Below, piece by piece: positions 50,232-60,310 of a stretch of 64,000 bases of DNA (the stretch's first letter is position 1; every line of letters begins with the position of its first letter). The notes below the pieces were generated by a model. That model was not told where the DNA came from and did no database searches. It saw only the letters and a program-made list of their open reading frames with translations. The position numbers and the translations under genes were made by a program. The DNA comes from Magicicada septendecula. Its lineage: Eukaryota > Arthropoda > Insecta > Hemiptera > Cicadidae. The stretch is from positions 403,665,969-403,729,968 of the forward strand of contig CM068371.1 in assembly GCA_034769895.1 (NCBI GenBank). Reading direction: 5' to 3'.

Positions 50232-52324
50232 TTAGGGACATGTTTCGGGAGATCCTGTTCTCCCATCTTCAACCTTCGCCATCTTGCTTCTGGTGCAGTA
50301 TTTGTGTGTTGGCTTCTGGATGTTATTATGGTGGTTTGTTGGTCTTTGGTCCTTCAATTTTGCATTATTGTGTGTGGTTGTGGTATCTGTTTTTGTATTT
50401 TGTGTATTTTCGATGTTGAGTGCTTTGAATATTGTGTCATGTTTTGTATTGATTTGCATTTGTTCTGGTATTAATTTGTTTTGTGTTTTATGTTTGTAAA
50501 TCTGTAAATTTTCCCAAATGTTCATTATGGTGCCTTTGTGTGGTATATGTTTTATTAGTGTTACATTGGTTATGTCTGGGAATTCATGTCCTGTGTTTAT
50601 TGCATGTGTGGCTAAATTGGATTTATATATGTTTGGTTTTTTGTATGCATTTAGGTGTTCAAAATAACGTTTTTTCAGCTGTTTTTTTGTTTGTCCTATA
50701 TAACATTTATTGCAATCTTGGCATTCAATTTTGTATATACCGTTGGTTGTTGTATTATCTTTGTTGTGTGAGTTATTTAGATTTTGTAATTTATTTTTAT
50801 TAGTTTTGTATGCTATTTTTATATCTGTGTTTTTAAATAGTTTTGTTAGTTTTGACATTTTATTATTTATATATGTGAATGTGGCCCATTTTTTGTTGTT
50901 GTTATTATTTATGTGTTGTTCAGTTTGATTAATTCTTAATTGTTCAGTTTTTATTTTGTATTTGATTTTATTTTCTATTTTGATCATAGTATTTTTATTG
51001 TATCCATTTGCATAACCAATTTGGTGTATTATATTTCTTTCTTTGTCAGTTTCTTGTTTGTTTAGGGGTATTTTGTACATTCTGTTAAATAACGAATAAA
51101 ATGCTGCCATTTTATGTTGTGGTGGGTGGTCAGAATGGTTAGGTATAATGATGTTAGTGGAAGTTGGTTTTCTATATATTGCATATTGTATGTGTTTGTT
51201 GTATCTTGTGATGGTTATGTCTAAATAGTTGATTTTGTTATGTTTTTCTTTTTCTTCTGTGAATTGTATTTTGGGATGTATGTTATTAATTTGTTTCAGT
51301 ATGTTCTCTGCATTTGTGTTTTTGTTATTTGATACATATAGTCCATCATCTACATATCTTATCCATATGCCATCTGGGTCATGTGTTTTTATGATATTTT
51401 GTATTTTGGTGTCTATATGTTGTAGGAATATTTCTGCTATTATGCTTGATAATGGTGATCCCATTGCTAAACCTTCTTTCTGTTGATAAATTTTGCTATT
51501 AAATTCAAAGTAATTTTGTTTTAGTATTAGTTGGAGACTATTTTTTATTTCGGTTATATATTGTTTGTTTTCATTTTGTTCTATAAGTTTGTTTATTATT
51601 ATGTCAATTGTTTCTTCTACTGGGATATTAGTGTACATGTTTGTTATGTCATATGATGTGAAAAATGTATTTTCATTTATATTTATTATTTTTAGTTTGT
51701 CTATTAATTCGTATGTATTTTTTATGTTATGATGGTTATTTGTTAGTTGGTTATTTTTTAGTTTTTGTGCTATTATTCTTGCTATTTTGTATGTAGGAGC
51801 TTTTTTGAAATTGATTAATGGACGTATTGGGTTGTTTAATTTGTGTATTTTTATTAGGCTGTTCATTTTAGGTGGTTCTGGATTATTGTTTATATATATA
51901 TGTCTATGTTTTTATTGTTGAAAATGTTTTTATTTGTTTTTATTAGTTTTATTGTTTGTTTAAGATAGTTTTCTGTTGGGTTTTTATCTAGTTGTACGCA
52001 TTTATTATTGTTGATGAAGTCTTCGGTTTTTTTGATGTAGTCTGTTTTATCAATGATTACTGTTGCTTGACTTTTGTCTGCTTTAGTTATTATTAAATTA
52101 TTGTTCTTTACTTTATTTTTAATTTCTTTTATTGTTTTATTGTTTTTCTTTTGTTTATCTTTGTTTTTCATTTCGCTAGTGATTATTTTTTTAATTATAT
52201 GTGCTGCTTCTGTTCTTTTTTCTTCTTGTATATTGTCTTTTATTAGGTTAATGGCAAATTCTGTTTCTACTATTAAATTTTCTAGATTTTTGTTTGCATT
52301 TTGGGTTATGTTAGTTTTTGACAT
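50232..52324 (-). pseudogene. PLE reverse transcriptase with GIY-YIG endonuclease, copy A
   Basis: The N-terminal part (52324-51890) is Lys/Asn-rich and includes ITKADKSQATVIIDKTDY, a conserved PLE block. A two-base TA expansion just before SLIKIHKL puts the rest (51866-50232, 544 codons) in another frame. That part has RT motifs: SYDITNMYTNIP (Asp at residue 73), LAMGSPLSS (135-140) and YVDDGLYV (171-178). A C-terminal GIY-YIG nuclease follows, with GIYKIECQDC at 376 and CYIGQT at 388. PLEs copy RNA and insert using the nuclease. Apart from the TA frameshift, the domains look intact. Confidence 0.93.
50237..50275 (-). ncRNA. Hammerhead-like motif at the 3' end of PLE copy A
   Basis: On the minus strand, the core TTGAAGA (CUGANGA with C-to-U at the first position) is followed by one unpaired U, a 6-bp helix GGGAGA/TCTCCC, GAAA, a mini-helix C-AU-G, and the cleavage-type triplet GUC. 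AGG and CCT close a short stem I. Hammerhead ribozymes are known in PLEs. The altered first core base and the extra U make activity doubtful. Confidence 0.5.
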
Positions 52325-52486
52325 ATTGTTTAAATATTCTGTTTCTTTTTTGTTAAATTCTGTATTGCTAAGGTTAATGGTTCGAGGGTAAAATGTGTGT
52401 TTATTTTTGTTTTTTTGTTCTTGATTTTTGTTTTGTTGTTTTAATGTGTTAAGTTTTTTGTTGATTGTATAAGTCTTTTTGTTTTA

Positions 52487-53236
52487 AACAAATAAACAAT
52501 AAAACTAAACAAACAATAAAACTAATAAAAACAAATAAAAACATTTTCAACAATAAAAACATAGACATATATATAAACAATAATCCAGAACCACCTAAAA
52601 TGAACAGCCTAATAAAAATACACAAATTAAACAACCCAATACGTCCATTAATCAATTTCAAAAAAGCTCCTACATACAAAATAGCAAGAATAATAGCACA
52701 AAAACTAAAAAATAACCAACTAACAAATAACCATCATAACATAAAAAATACATACGAATTAATAGACAAACTAAAAATAATAAATATAAATGAAAATACA
52801 TTTTTCACATCATATGACATAAAAACATGTACACTAATATCCCAGTAGAAGAAACAATTGACATAATAATAAACAAACTTATAGAACAAAATGAAAACAA
52901 ACAATATATAACCGAAATAAAAAATAGTCTCCAACTAATACTAAAACAAAATTACTTTGAATTTAATAGCAAAATTTATCAACAGAAAGAAGGTTTAGCA
53001 ATGGGATCACCATTATCAAGCATAATAGCAGAAATATTCCTACAACATATAGACACCAAAATACAAAATATCATAAAAACACATGACCCAGATGGCATAT
53101 GGATAAGATATGTAGATGATGGACTATATGTATCAAATAACAAAAACACAAATGCAGAGAACATACTGAAACAAATTAATAACATACATCCCAAAATACA
53201 ATTCACAGAAGAAAAAGAAAAACATAACAAAATCAA
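52487..53236 (+). mobile_element. Penelope-like element copy B, truncated at both ends
   Basis: It carries from TIKLIKTNKNIF through the RT motifs to EEKEKHNKI, then stops exactly where copy C begins. A one-base deletion near 52829 separates SYDI from MYTNIP. Unlike copies A and C it has the shorter TA run before SLIKIHKL, so its frame stays open there. Tandem partial copies upstream of a full copy are usual in PLEs (pseudo-LTR arrangement). Confidence 0.9.
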
Positions 53237-55489
53237 AAACAAAAAGACTTATACAATCAACAAAAAACTTAACACATTAAAACAACAAAACAAAAATCAA
53301 GAACAAAAAAACAAAAATAAACACACATTTTACCCTCGAACCATTAACCTTAGCAATACAGAATTTAACAAAAAAGAAACAGAATATTTAAACAATATGT
53401 CAAAAACTAACATAACCCAAAATGCAAACAAAAATCTAGAAAATTTAATAGTAGAAACAGAATTTGCCATTAACCTAATAAAAGACAATATACAAGAAGA
53501 AAAAAGAACAGAAGCAGCACATATAATTAAAAAAATAATCACTAGCGAAATGAAAAACAAAGATAAACAAAAGAAAAACAATAAAACAATAAAAGAAATT
53601 AAAAATAAAGTAAAGAACAATAATTTAATAATAACTAAAGCAGACAAAAGTCAAGCAACAGTAATCATTGATAAAACAGACTACATCAAAAAAACCGAAG
53701 ACTTCATCAACAATAATAAATGCGTACAACTAGATAAAAACCCAACAGAAAACTATCTTAAACAAACAATAAAACTAATAAAAACAAATAAAAACATTTT
53801 CAACAATAAAAACATAGACATATATATATAAACAATAATCCAGAACCACCTAAAATGAACAGCCTAATAAAAATACACAAATTAAACAACCCAATACGTC
53901 CATTAATCAATTTCAAAAAAGCTCCTACATACAAAATAGCAAGAATAATAGCACAAAAACTAAAAAATAACCAACTAACAAATAACCATCATAACATAAA
54001 AAATACATACGAATTAATAGACAAACTAAAAATAATAAATATAAATGAAAATACATTTTTCACATCATATGACATAACAAACATGTACACTAATATCCCA
54101 GTAGAAGAAACAATTGACATAATAATAAACAAACTTATAGAACAAAATGAAAACAAACAATATATAACCGAAATAAAAAATAGTCTCCAACTAATACTAA
54201 AACAAAATTACTTTGAATTTAATAGCAAAATTTATCAACAGAAAGAAGGTTTAGCAATGGGATCACCATTATCAAGCATAATAGCAGAAATATTCCTACA
54301 ACATATAGACACCAAAATACAAAATATCATAAAAACACATGACCCAGATGGCATATGGATAAGATATGTAGATGATGGACTATATGTATCAAATAACAAA
54401 AACACAAATGCAGAGAACATACTGAAACAAATTAATAACATACATCCCAAAATACAATTCACAGAAGAAAAAGAAAAACATAACAAAATCAACTATTTAG
54501 ACATAACCATCACAAGATACAACAAACACATACAATATGCAATATATAGAAAACCAACTTCCACTAACATCATTATACCTAACCATTCTGACCACCCACC
54601 ACAACATAAAATGGCAGCATTTTATTCGTTATTTAACAGAATGTACAAAATACCCCTAAACAAACAAGAAACTGACAAAGAAAGAAATATAATACACCAA
54701 ATTGGTTATGCAAATGGATACAATAAAAATACTATGATCAAAATAGAAAATAAAATCAAATACAAAATAAAAACTGAACAATTAAGAATTAATCAAACTG
54801 AACAACACATAAATAATAACAACAACAAAAAATGGGCCACATTCACATATATAAATAATAAAATGTCAAAACTAACAAAACTATTTAAAAACACAGATAT
54901 AAAAATAGCATACAAAACTAATAAAAATAAATTACAAAATCTAAATAACTCACACAACAAAGATAATACATCAACCAACGTTATATACAAAATTGAATGC
55001 CAAGATTGCAATAAATGTTATATAGGACAAACAAAAAAACAGCTGAAAAAACGTTATTTTGAACACCTAAATGCATACAAAAAACCAAACATATATAAAT
55101 CCAATTTAGCCACACATGCAATAAACACAGGACATGAATTCCCAGACATAACCAATGTAACACTAATAAAACATATACCACACAAAGGCACCATAATGAA
55201 CATTTGGGAAAATTTACAGATTTACAAACATAAAACACAAAACAAATTAATACCAGAACAAATACAAATCAATACAAAACATGACACAATATTCAAAGCA
55301 CTCAACATCGAAAATACACAAAATACAAAAACAGATACCACAACCACACACAATAATGCAACATTGAAGGACCAAAGACCAACAAACCACCATAATAACA
55401 TCCAGAAGCCAACACACAAATACTGCACCAGAAGCAAGATGGCGAAGGTTGAAGATGGGAGAACAGGATCTCCCGAAACATGTCCCTAA
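53237..55489 (+). pseudogene. PLE reverse transcriptase with GIY-YIG endonuclease, copy C
   Basis: Same layout as copy A. The N-terminal frame is fused in-frame to the end of copy B (frame 52827-53831) and stops after NIDIYI because of the TA expansion. The RT plus endonuclease frame is 53855-55489. RT motifs (YVDD, MGSPLSS) are intact. The endonuclease motif GIY is changed to VIY (residues 376-378), while YIG and the CxxC pair are kept. The Gly change and the frameshift suggest that it is not autonomous. Confidence 0.93.
55446..55487 (+). ncRNA. Hammerhead-like motif at the 3' end of PLE copy C
   Basis: Same elements as in copy A: core TTGAAGA (55449-55455), unpaired T, helix 55457-55462 with 55469-55474, GAAA (55475-55478), C-AT-G and GTC ending at 55484. 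It overlaps the last codons of the protein frame (VEDGRTGSPETCP). Confidence 0.5.
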
Positions 55490-55532
55490 AGAAAAAATAC
55501 ATCTTGAGGTAAAATAGTTATAAGTATTATAG

Positions 55533-55535
<3 letters not shown>

Positions 55536-55575
<40 letters not shown>
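55536..55575. repeat. TA microsatellite flanking PLE copy C
   Basis: About 20 TA units directly after the PLE 3' end, mirroring the TA run at 50111-50142. The block may have inserted into a TA repeat, or TA units were added on insertion. Confidence 0.95.
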
Positions 55576-55578
<3 letters not shown>

Positions 55579-56071
55579 TGTTAATTATCGACCGTATTAT
55601 TATACTGTTAATGATTTCGAGGTTCGGTCATTAATTATGAAAACTCAGTTTTGCGACGTTTCGAGATTTATTCTTCTCATAATCATGCCTACAACATTAA
55701 AATATAGTCTTACTACAATTATATTATTTGTAAGTGTGTATAGGTGTGTGTAAAGTCATACATTACTATAACTATTTACTTACATTAACTGTGAGATGAG
55801 CTACAGCAACCACATTACACTAAACACTTATCACTGTTCCATACTTATACACATATAACACTTTACAATTGTATAGTGTTAGCGTTATGTAGTTATCTGA
55901 CAGACTGCCAGCGATATAAAATTTTAATAGTACCTAACTAGAAAGTTGTTCAGTATTCCTATACCTGTAAACTATTGTCTATTTTAACGGACGTACAAAG
56001 TCTTAGCAAGTGTTATTCTAATCTTATTCACTCTTTTTAAAAATATATATACTTTCACAATATGAACTTAC
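55576..56071. other. Spacer with a PLE-end-like motif on the minus strand
   Basis: No gene recognised. Around 55645-55690 the minus strand reads ATGATTAT, then GAGA...TCTC and GAAACGTC, a decayed version of the hammerhead-like layout seen at the PLE ends. Confidence 0.4.
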
Positions 56072-56289
56072 TTTCTTTATCACTTCCCCATATGTTTCGA
56101 GGTGATGTTCCTCTTCCTCAGTGGGAGTAAATACTGAATGACATTGTACAGAATAACGGTTATGGACTATAGGTGTTTGTGGTGGGGGTTGATGGTGGGA
56201 GGGAATTGGTGCTGAAATTATCAAATTAAACATTTTTGGCATTTGCTGAAGCCTGTCCTCACTTACTTTTACGTTGCGCTCATAGTTCT
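56072..56289 (-). CDS. Candidate internal exon of an unidentified minus-strand gene, or a PLE tail relic
   Basis: The minus strand has an acceptor-like TTGTTTTTAACAG ending at 56290 and a donor GTAAGTTC beginning at 56071. The open frame between them includes ENYERNVKVSEDRLQQMPK, PSHHQPPPQTPI and FTPTEEEEHHLETYGEVIKK. Two readings compete. It may be a host exon, with the PLE block lying in its downstream intron. Or it may be an old PLE C-terminus: CTGAGGA...CCTCGAAACAT encodes TEEEEHHLETYG, parallel to VEDGRTGSPETCP at the PLE ends. An internal GTAAGTGAG also offers an earlier donor. Confidence 0.35.
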
Positions 56290-57428
56290 CTGTTAAAAAC
56301 AAGTTTTCCAGGATGCCTGTAATTCTTTTGGTGAAACAGAAGAGTGTGTTAAGGAAAATAAATACCTTTACATGGATTTCTAAATCATATGATATAAACC
56401 ATTACAAATGGTGTAATACAGTTGTCTCAGTTATGCAGAAAGTCGGAAATATGGAAATGTTGGAAAATGGAATATCTGTATAAAGTGTAAAGTATGTTTA
56501 CTGTAATTGTTATTCACCCAGTACATTATTGTTACATTGGTATTAACTTATTTTCTCATGTAATTTATGCCTTCACGTAATTGATGTGTCTTCAAATTTA
56601 GGTAACTAAAACCAAAAATTAAATTTAAACATTTAAACTAATTATAAACAATTAAATTTTAATTTATGAATAAACTGTTACTTGTGTTGCATTATGTACA
56701 TTTATTGGAGAAAACAGCAAACACATTGTTTAATTGAGTCAGTTACCAGTTTTTGGTTTGCTGTGTAAGAAATATATTTTTGTGAATGTTTCACTTTATT
56801 GTATACAAACAACTATCACAAAATTTTTATGCTGTTAAAAAATACAGAAACATGTGCAAAATGGAAATGGGTAAATAAAAATTAAAAAGTAAACAATTTA
56901 AGCACTTGCAATAAAAAGTAAAACTTCAGGTGTACTTGAATTTCCATTATTTTGAAGGATGTACTGGGATGTTTCACCATTATTTATGGTATATACAGTA
57001 CTAGTGGTCACATCTCTGTTATTGTCTTAAATATGGTAAATGCCTGTTCTCACTGCCTCCAAACCAGCACTGCCTTACTTGAATTAGACAGTTGATAGTT
57101 ATAATGTATGATCATCTGATTTTGTTTATGAAACGATTTGCATTTCCCTTAAAACCAAACCTCAAGTACAGTTTTTTTTTACAGACGTTTCTAATAACTT
57201 TGTTAATATGACTTATTGTAAAACTTGGCATATTGTCATAACTTAACCTGTCACAACCGTATTGCCGTATTGTTTTTGAGATAGATCCTCCTCCCCCTAA
57301 AATTAGGGGCATGAAGCCAAGAATATGATGGAGGGATAAAATGGTGAAAAAATCTCAAAAATCCATGTGGGGCATCAAATCAAAGAATTTTAACTAACAT
57401 GAATGTAGTGTTAATCCAGATCTAAATT
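56290..57428. other. Spacer, nothing recognised
   Basis: AT-rich sequence; the minus-strand frame 57112-57312 shows no motif. Confidence 0.5.
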
Positions 57429-57478
57429 CCAAACAGAATTATTACTGTTGCACACCACTATAGTAAAATTATTCCGAT

Positions 57479-57510
57479 TAGCGCTTTCAAGCTTCTCAGC
57501 TCATCATCAG
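57479..57510 (-). ncRNA. Hammerhead-like motif, left arm of the foldback element
   Basis: On the minus strand: canonical core CTGATGA, one unpaired T, helix GAGCT/AGCTT closed by GAGA, then GAAA, mini-helix G-CG-C and triplet CTA (an NUH site). This geometry is the same as at the PLE 3' ends in this window. Activity is not established. Confidence 0.4.
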
Positions 57511-57519
57511 ATTGGCATT

Positions 57520-57551
57520 CTGACGATGAGCTGAGAAGCTTGAAAGCGCTA
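57520..57551 (+). ncRNA. Hammerhead-like motif, right arm of the foldback element
   Basis: As in the left arm but with core CTGACGA, which still fits CUGANGA. The two copies face away from each other. Confidence 0.4.
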
Positions 57552-57649
57552 ATCGGAATAATTTTTCTATAGTGGTGTGCAACAGTAATAATTCTGTTTG
57601 TGATTATAACCACTAACACAACTTTCTTATTAAACTCCAGATCTAAATT

Positions 57650-57923
57650 GTGAAAATCCAGCCTAGCATCAGAATAAAAGGCTCATGTATTGTAACTCAA
57701 ATATGAACAATTCAAATTTTTACTGTTTAGGCTACTGTATGACTGAGTGCTCTACAATTGTTATATTACTAAAGTAGTAGTAGAACAATTGTAATTTTTC
57801 CCATAAGTGAAAAATTATTTAATATCGAAATTTATCTAATATAAAATTTATTTAATATAAAATGTACTTAGTTCATAATATGAGCAAGTTCTGCAACTCA
57901 GAGAGCATACTAAGAATAACAAA
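57650..57923. other. Spacer, nothing recognised
   Basis: Short AT-rich interval between the foldback element and the second mariner. Confidence 0.5.
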
Positions 57924-57925
57924 TA

Positions 57926-59127
57926 CGAGGTCTGACACAAAAATAACTAGACTGATGCTGTAATTTTTTTTATTTACCTGATATGTACAGTTACTGGTGG
58001 TCGCCTTCAAAGTAGGACCCCATTGAGTCCACACACTTCTGCATATGTTCCTTCCACTGCTCAAAACATTTCTGCATATCGCTTTCCGTCAGGCTGTGCA
58101 GGAGCTCCGCCGTTTTCGGCTGTACCTCTTCCACCGTTGATTAATGGGTCCCTTTTAGCGCCGACTTGATTTTGGGGAATAGGAAAAAATTGCACGGTGC
58201 TAAATCGGGGGAATATGGAGGATGTTCAAGGACTGTGATGTTTTTACTGGCCAAAAATTGTTTGACTGATATGTGGGCAGGCGCATTGTCCTGGTGCAAG
58301 AGCCACCCATTCTTCCACAATTCAGGGTGCTTCTTTCTAACACGTTCACGCAATTTTGGAATAACGCTGTTTTCCACAACTTGTTTATAATATTGTTGGT
58401 TAACTGTTTGACCACTGGGTATCCATTTGCCGCAACGATGCCCTGGATATCGAAGAAAATGATAAGCATTGCCTTGAACTTTGAACGACTTATGCGTGCT
58501 TTTTTTGCTCTTTGGGAAGATGGTGTTTTCCAGTGCATTGATTGTCGCTTTGTTTCTGGATCGTACGTGAATATCTACTTCTCATCAGCTGTAATAACAC
58601 TCTTTAAAAAACTGGACTCTTCATCAATCCGTTCCAAAAGGTCACAACAAAGTTCCATTCTACTTTCCTTCTGTTCATCTGACAAAACTTTCGGCACCAT
58701 TTTTGCACACACCATCCTCATGTTCAACTCTTCTGTTAAAATGCGTCGAACACTTTCTCTGTTCATATACAACATTTCAGCAACAGCACAGACATTGTGT
58801 CTCGAACTTTTACAACATTTTCGTCGATCGTTGATGTGCGTGGTCGGCCTGGACGGTCGTCATCTTTCACGGAGTCCCTGCCTTCTAAAAATCGCTTATG
58901 TCATTCAAGGACACATGCACGCAACTAACATTTATCGCCATAAGCTTCCAACAACATTTGGCAAGTGTCTGTTGCCGACTTTTTAAGTTTCACGAAAAAC
59001 CTGATATTAACGCGCTGATCACTTTTCGTATCCGACATTTTCCGGCGAAGCGTAAAACACACGACTGTATTCAACTGCTCTCTCACTGCGACTGAGTCAA
59101 CCGAGCAACTTGTAACTTGTCACCTTG
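57926..59127 (-). mobile_element. Second mariner, different family
   Basis: About 1.2 kb on the minus strand. The left end CGAGGTCTGACACAAAAATA follows a TA. The right end, read on the reverse strand, is CAAGGTGACAAGTTACAAG, a poor match, so the right boundary is approximate. Its sequence and TIR differ from the mariner at 44.5 kb. Confidence 0.75.
57996..59038 (-). pseudogene. mariner (DD34D) transposase, degraded
   Basis: The start MSDTKSDQRVNIRFFVKL at 59038 leads into the mariner N-terminal HTH, with stops in the first 100 codons. Then come VRRILTEELNMRMVCAKMVP, VITADEK (first Asp, about 58580), ARISRSKFKAMLIIFFDIQG, LLHQDNAPAH (second Asp, about 58300) and PPYSPDLAPCNFFLFPK (third Asp, about 58215). 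The C-terminus EQWKEHMQKCV and YFEGD is visible at 57996-58060 in another frame. Several shifts and stops make it a pseudogene, but all three catalytic aspartates remain. Confidence 0.93.
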
Positions 59128-59388
59128 AAGAATACAGTTCAAATTTTGAAGTCGGGATCTCAATGGTATTTTGTATTTTTGTAAATTTCTGTTTACTGGT
59201 AGGCTACCGTACATTAAAAATATTTCTGTGTCTACTTATGGATTTCAACTTATTTATTGTTTTTCGATCACAATGTAGAGGATTGTTTATTGGTAGACAC
59301 ATTTTAGTAGCAATATCAAATCTCAAAATTTGAAAAACTATATTACCGAAGTATTTAACACCAAATAAATCACTGTTAACTATTGCAA

Positions 59389-59976
59389 TTATACAATAAA
59401 AATGTTGCTTACCATGAATTCATTTTCAATTTTTTTACATGAACAACTCATAGGAAGAAGAGTCAAGATTTGAAATTTTTCACTCCTGCTTTGTGTCTGC
59501 TCAAATTTCTTCTTCAGTTGTAGAAGAATTTCTGAATCGGGATCATTATCTTCACTTTTAGAACTTCCAGTATTAATTACCAGTTTTGCAACTAGATTCT
59601 TTTTCATTTTCTCAAGTTTTCTTTTGCAGTATGCAGGACTACACATTCGCTTTTTTACAATTGGTGATTCCTCAATACATGAAAGAGATTTATTTAAATA
59701 TTCAATAGACGTATTACAGTCAATGAACTATTTATCTGCTGAAGTACCTGCCTCACACTCTTCACCCTTTTCCATTGGTTGTGTTTCACCTTCCTTTGCT
59801 AGCTGTTTTCTACAACTGTCACAGATCTTCATGCCAGGTTTAATGGATCTGTTTAGTTCAATCATCCAATTTTGCACTGGCCTTAATTTTTTTATAGTTT
59901 TATGACCATCTTTCTCAAATGGATTACAGCAATATATATTAAAAGACATTATACCCCCTTGTTTTGTCCCAGCCAT
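59389..59976 (-). pseudogene. N-terminal part of the long-TIR family transposase
   Basis: The first frame (59976-59728) starts MAGTKQGGIMSFNIYCCNPF and includes LRPVQNWM and MKICDSCRKQLAKEG, parallel to LRNVTSW and AKICDLCRKDIGK of the copy at 15.5 kb. It thus shows the first-exon sequence missing there. The second frame (59646-59389) includes LLQLKKKFEQTQSRSEK and FQILTLLPMSCSCKKIENEF, parallel to LILQNLKENFSNSTNRVKK of the intact copy. The whole catalytic core is absent, so this is a deletion derivative. Confidence 0.85.
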
Positions 59977-60310
59977 GGCTTACGGTAGAATTCAGTGATT
60001 ACAGCTCATAGGCTACCCTCTTTAAGCATCACTACATACAAAAAAAATTAAACAGAAAACATATCTCACTCCTTCATATTTACATCTTCTTGGCACTAGA
60101 CTAGTTGAAATTGTCACTATCACTCACAACAACTGAAAACAGACTGTGGTTCAGCTTCAAGTGATCTATTACTGCAGGTTCAAACATGTACAGACATGGC
60201 CAGGCATGCAAGGCAAGATCCTATCATTCAGTACGAGAGACCTGAAATGACAGTAAAATCAATTGTCAATATTAAAAATGTATCAAACCAGAAATATTTC
60301 TGAATATTTG

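Larger units (their letters stand above)
50187..52486 (-). mobile_element. Penelope-like element copy A (inverted)
   Basis: This is a nearly full copy on the minus strand. Its 3' end (50187) and 5' end (about 52485, at AAACAAAAAGACTTATAC) coincide with those of copy C. It meets copy B head to head at about 52486. By eye it is about 99% identical to copy C. Confidence 0.92.
53237..55535 (+). mobile_element. Penelope-like element copy C
   Basis: Full copy on the plus strand, from AAACAAAAAGACTTATAC to the same 3' end as copy A (TATTATAGTAT), then a TA microsatellite. It lies directly downstream of truncated copy B. Confidence 0.92.
57429..57636. mobile_element. Foldback element: 82-bp palindrome arms with 13-bp flanking direct repeat
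   Basis: Arms 57430-57511 and 57519-57600 are inverted copies with about two mismatches, around a 7-base loop (TTGGCAT). CCAGATCTAAATT occurs exactly at 57416-57428 and again at 57637-57649, as a target duplication of a retroposed insert would. Each arm carries a hammerhead-like string reading toward its outer end. No coding capacity. Confidence 0.88.

Noticed and set aside
50284..51486. Several plus-strand Leu/Cys/Phe-rich frames opposite PLE copy A (mirrored at 54235-55502)
   Set aside because: They are antisense shadows of the AT-biased PLE reverse transcriptase; the membrane-like look comes from the reverse complement of Asn/Lys codons.
58273..58986. 237-codon plus-strand frame
   Set aside because: Antisense to the mariner transposase whose DD34D motifs are clear on the minus strand.
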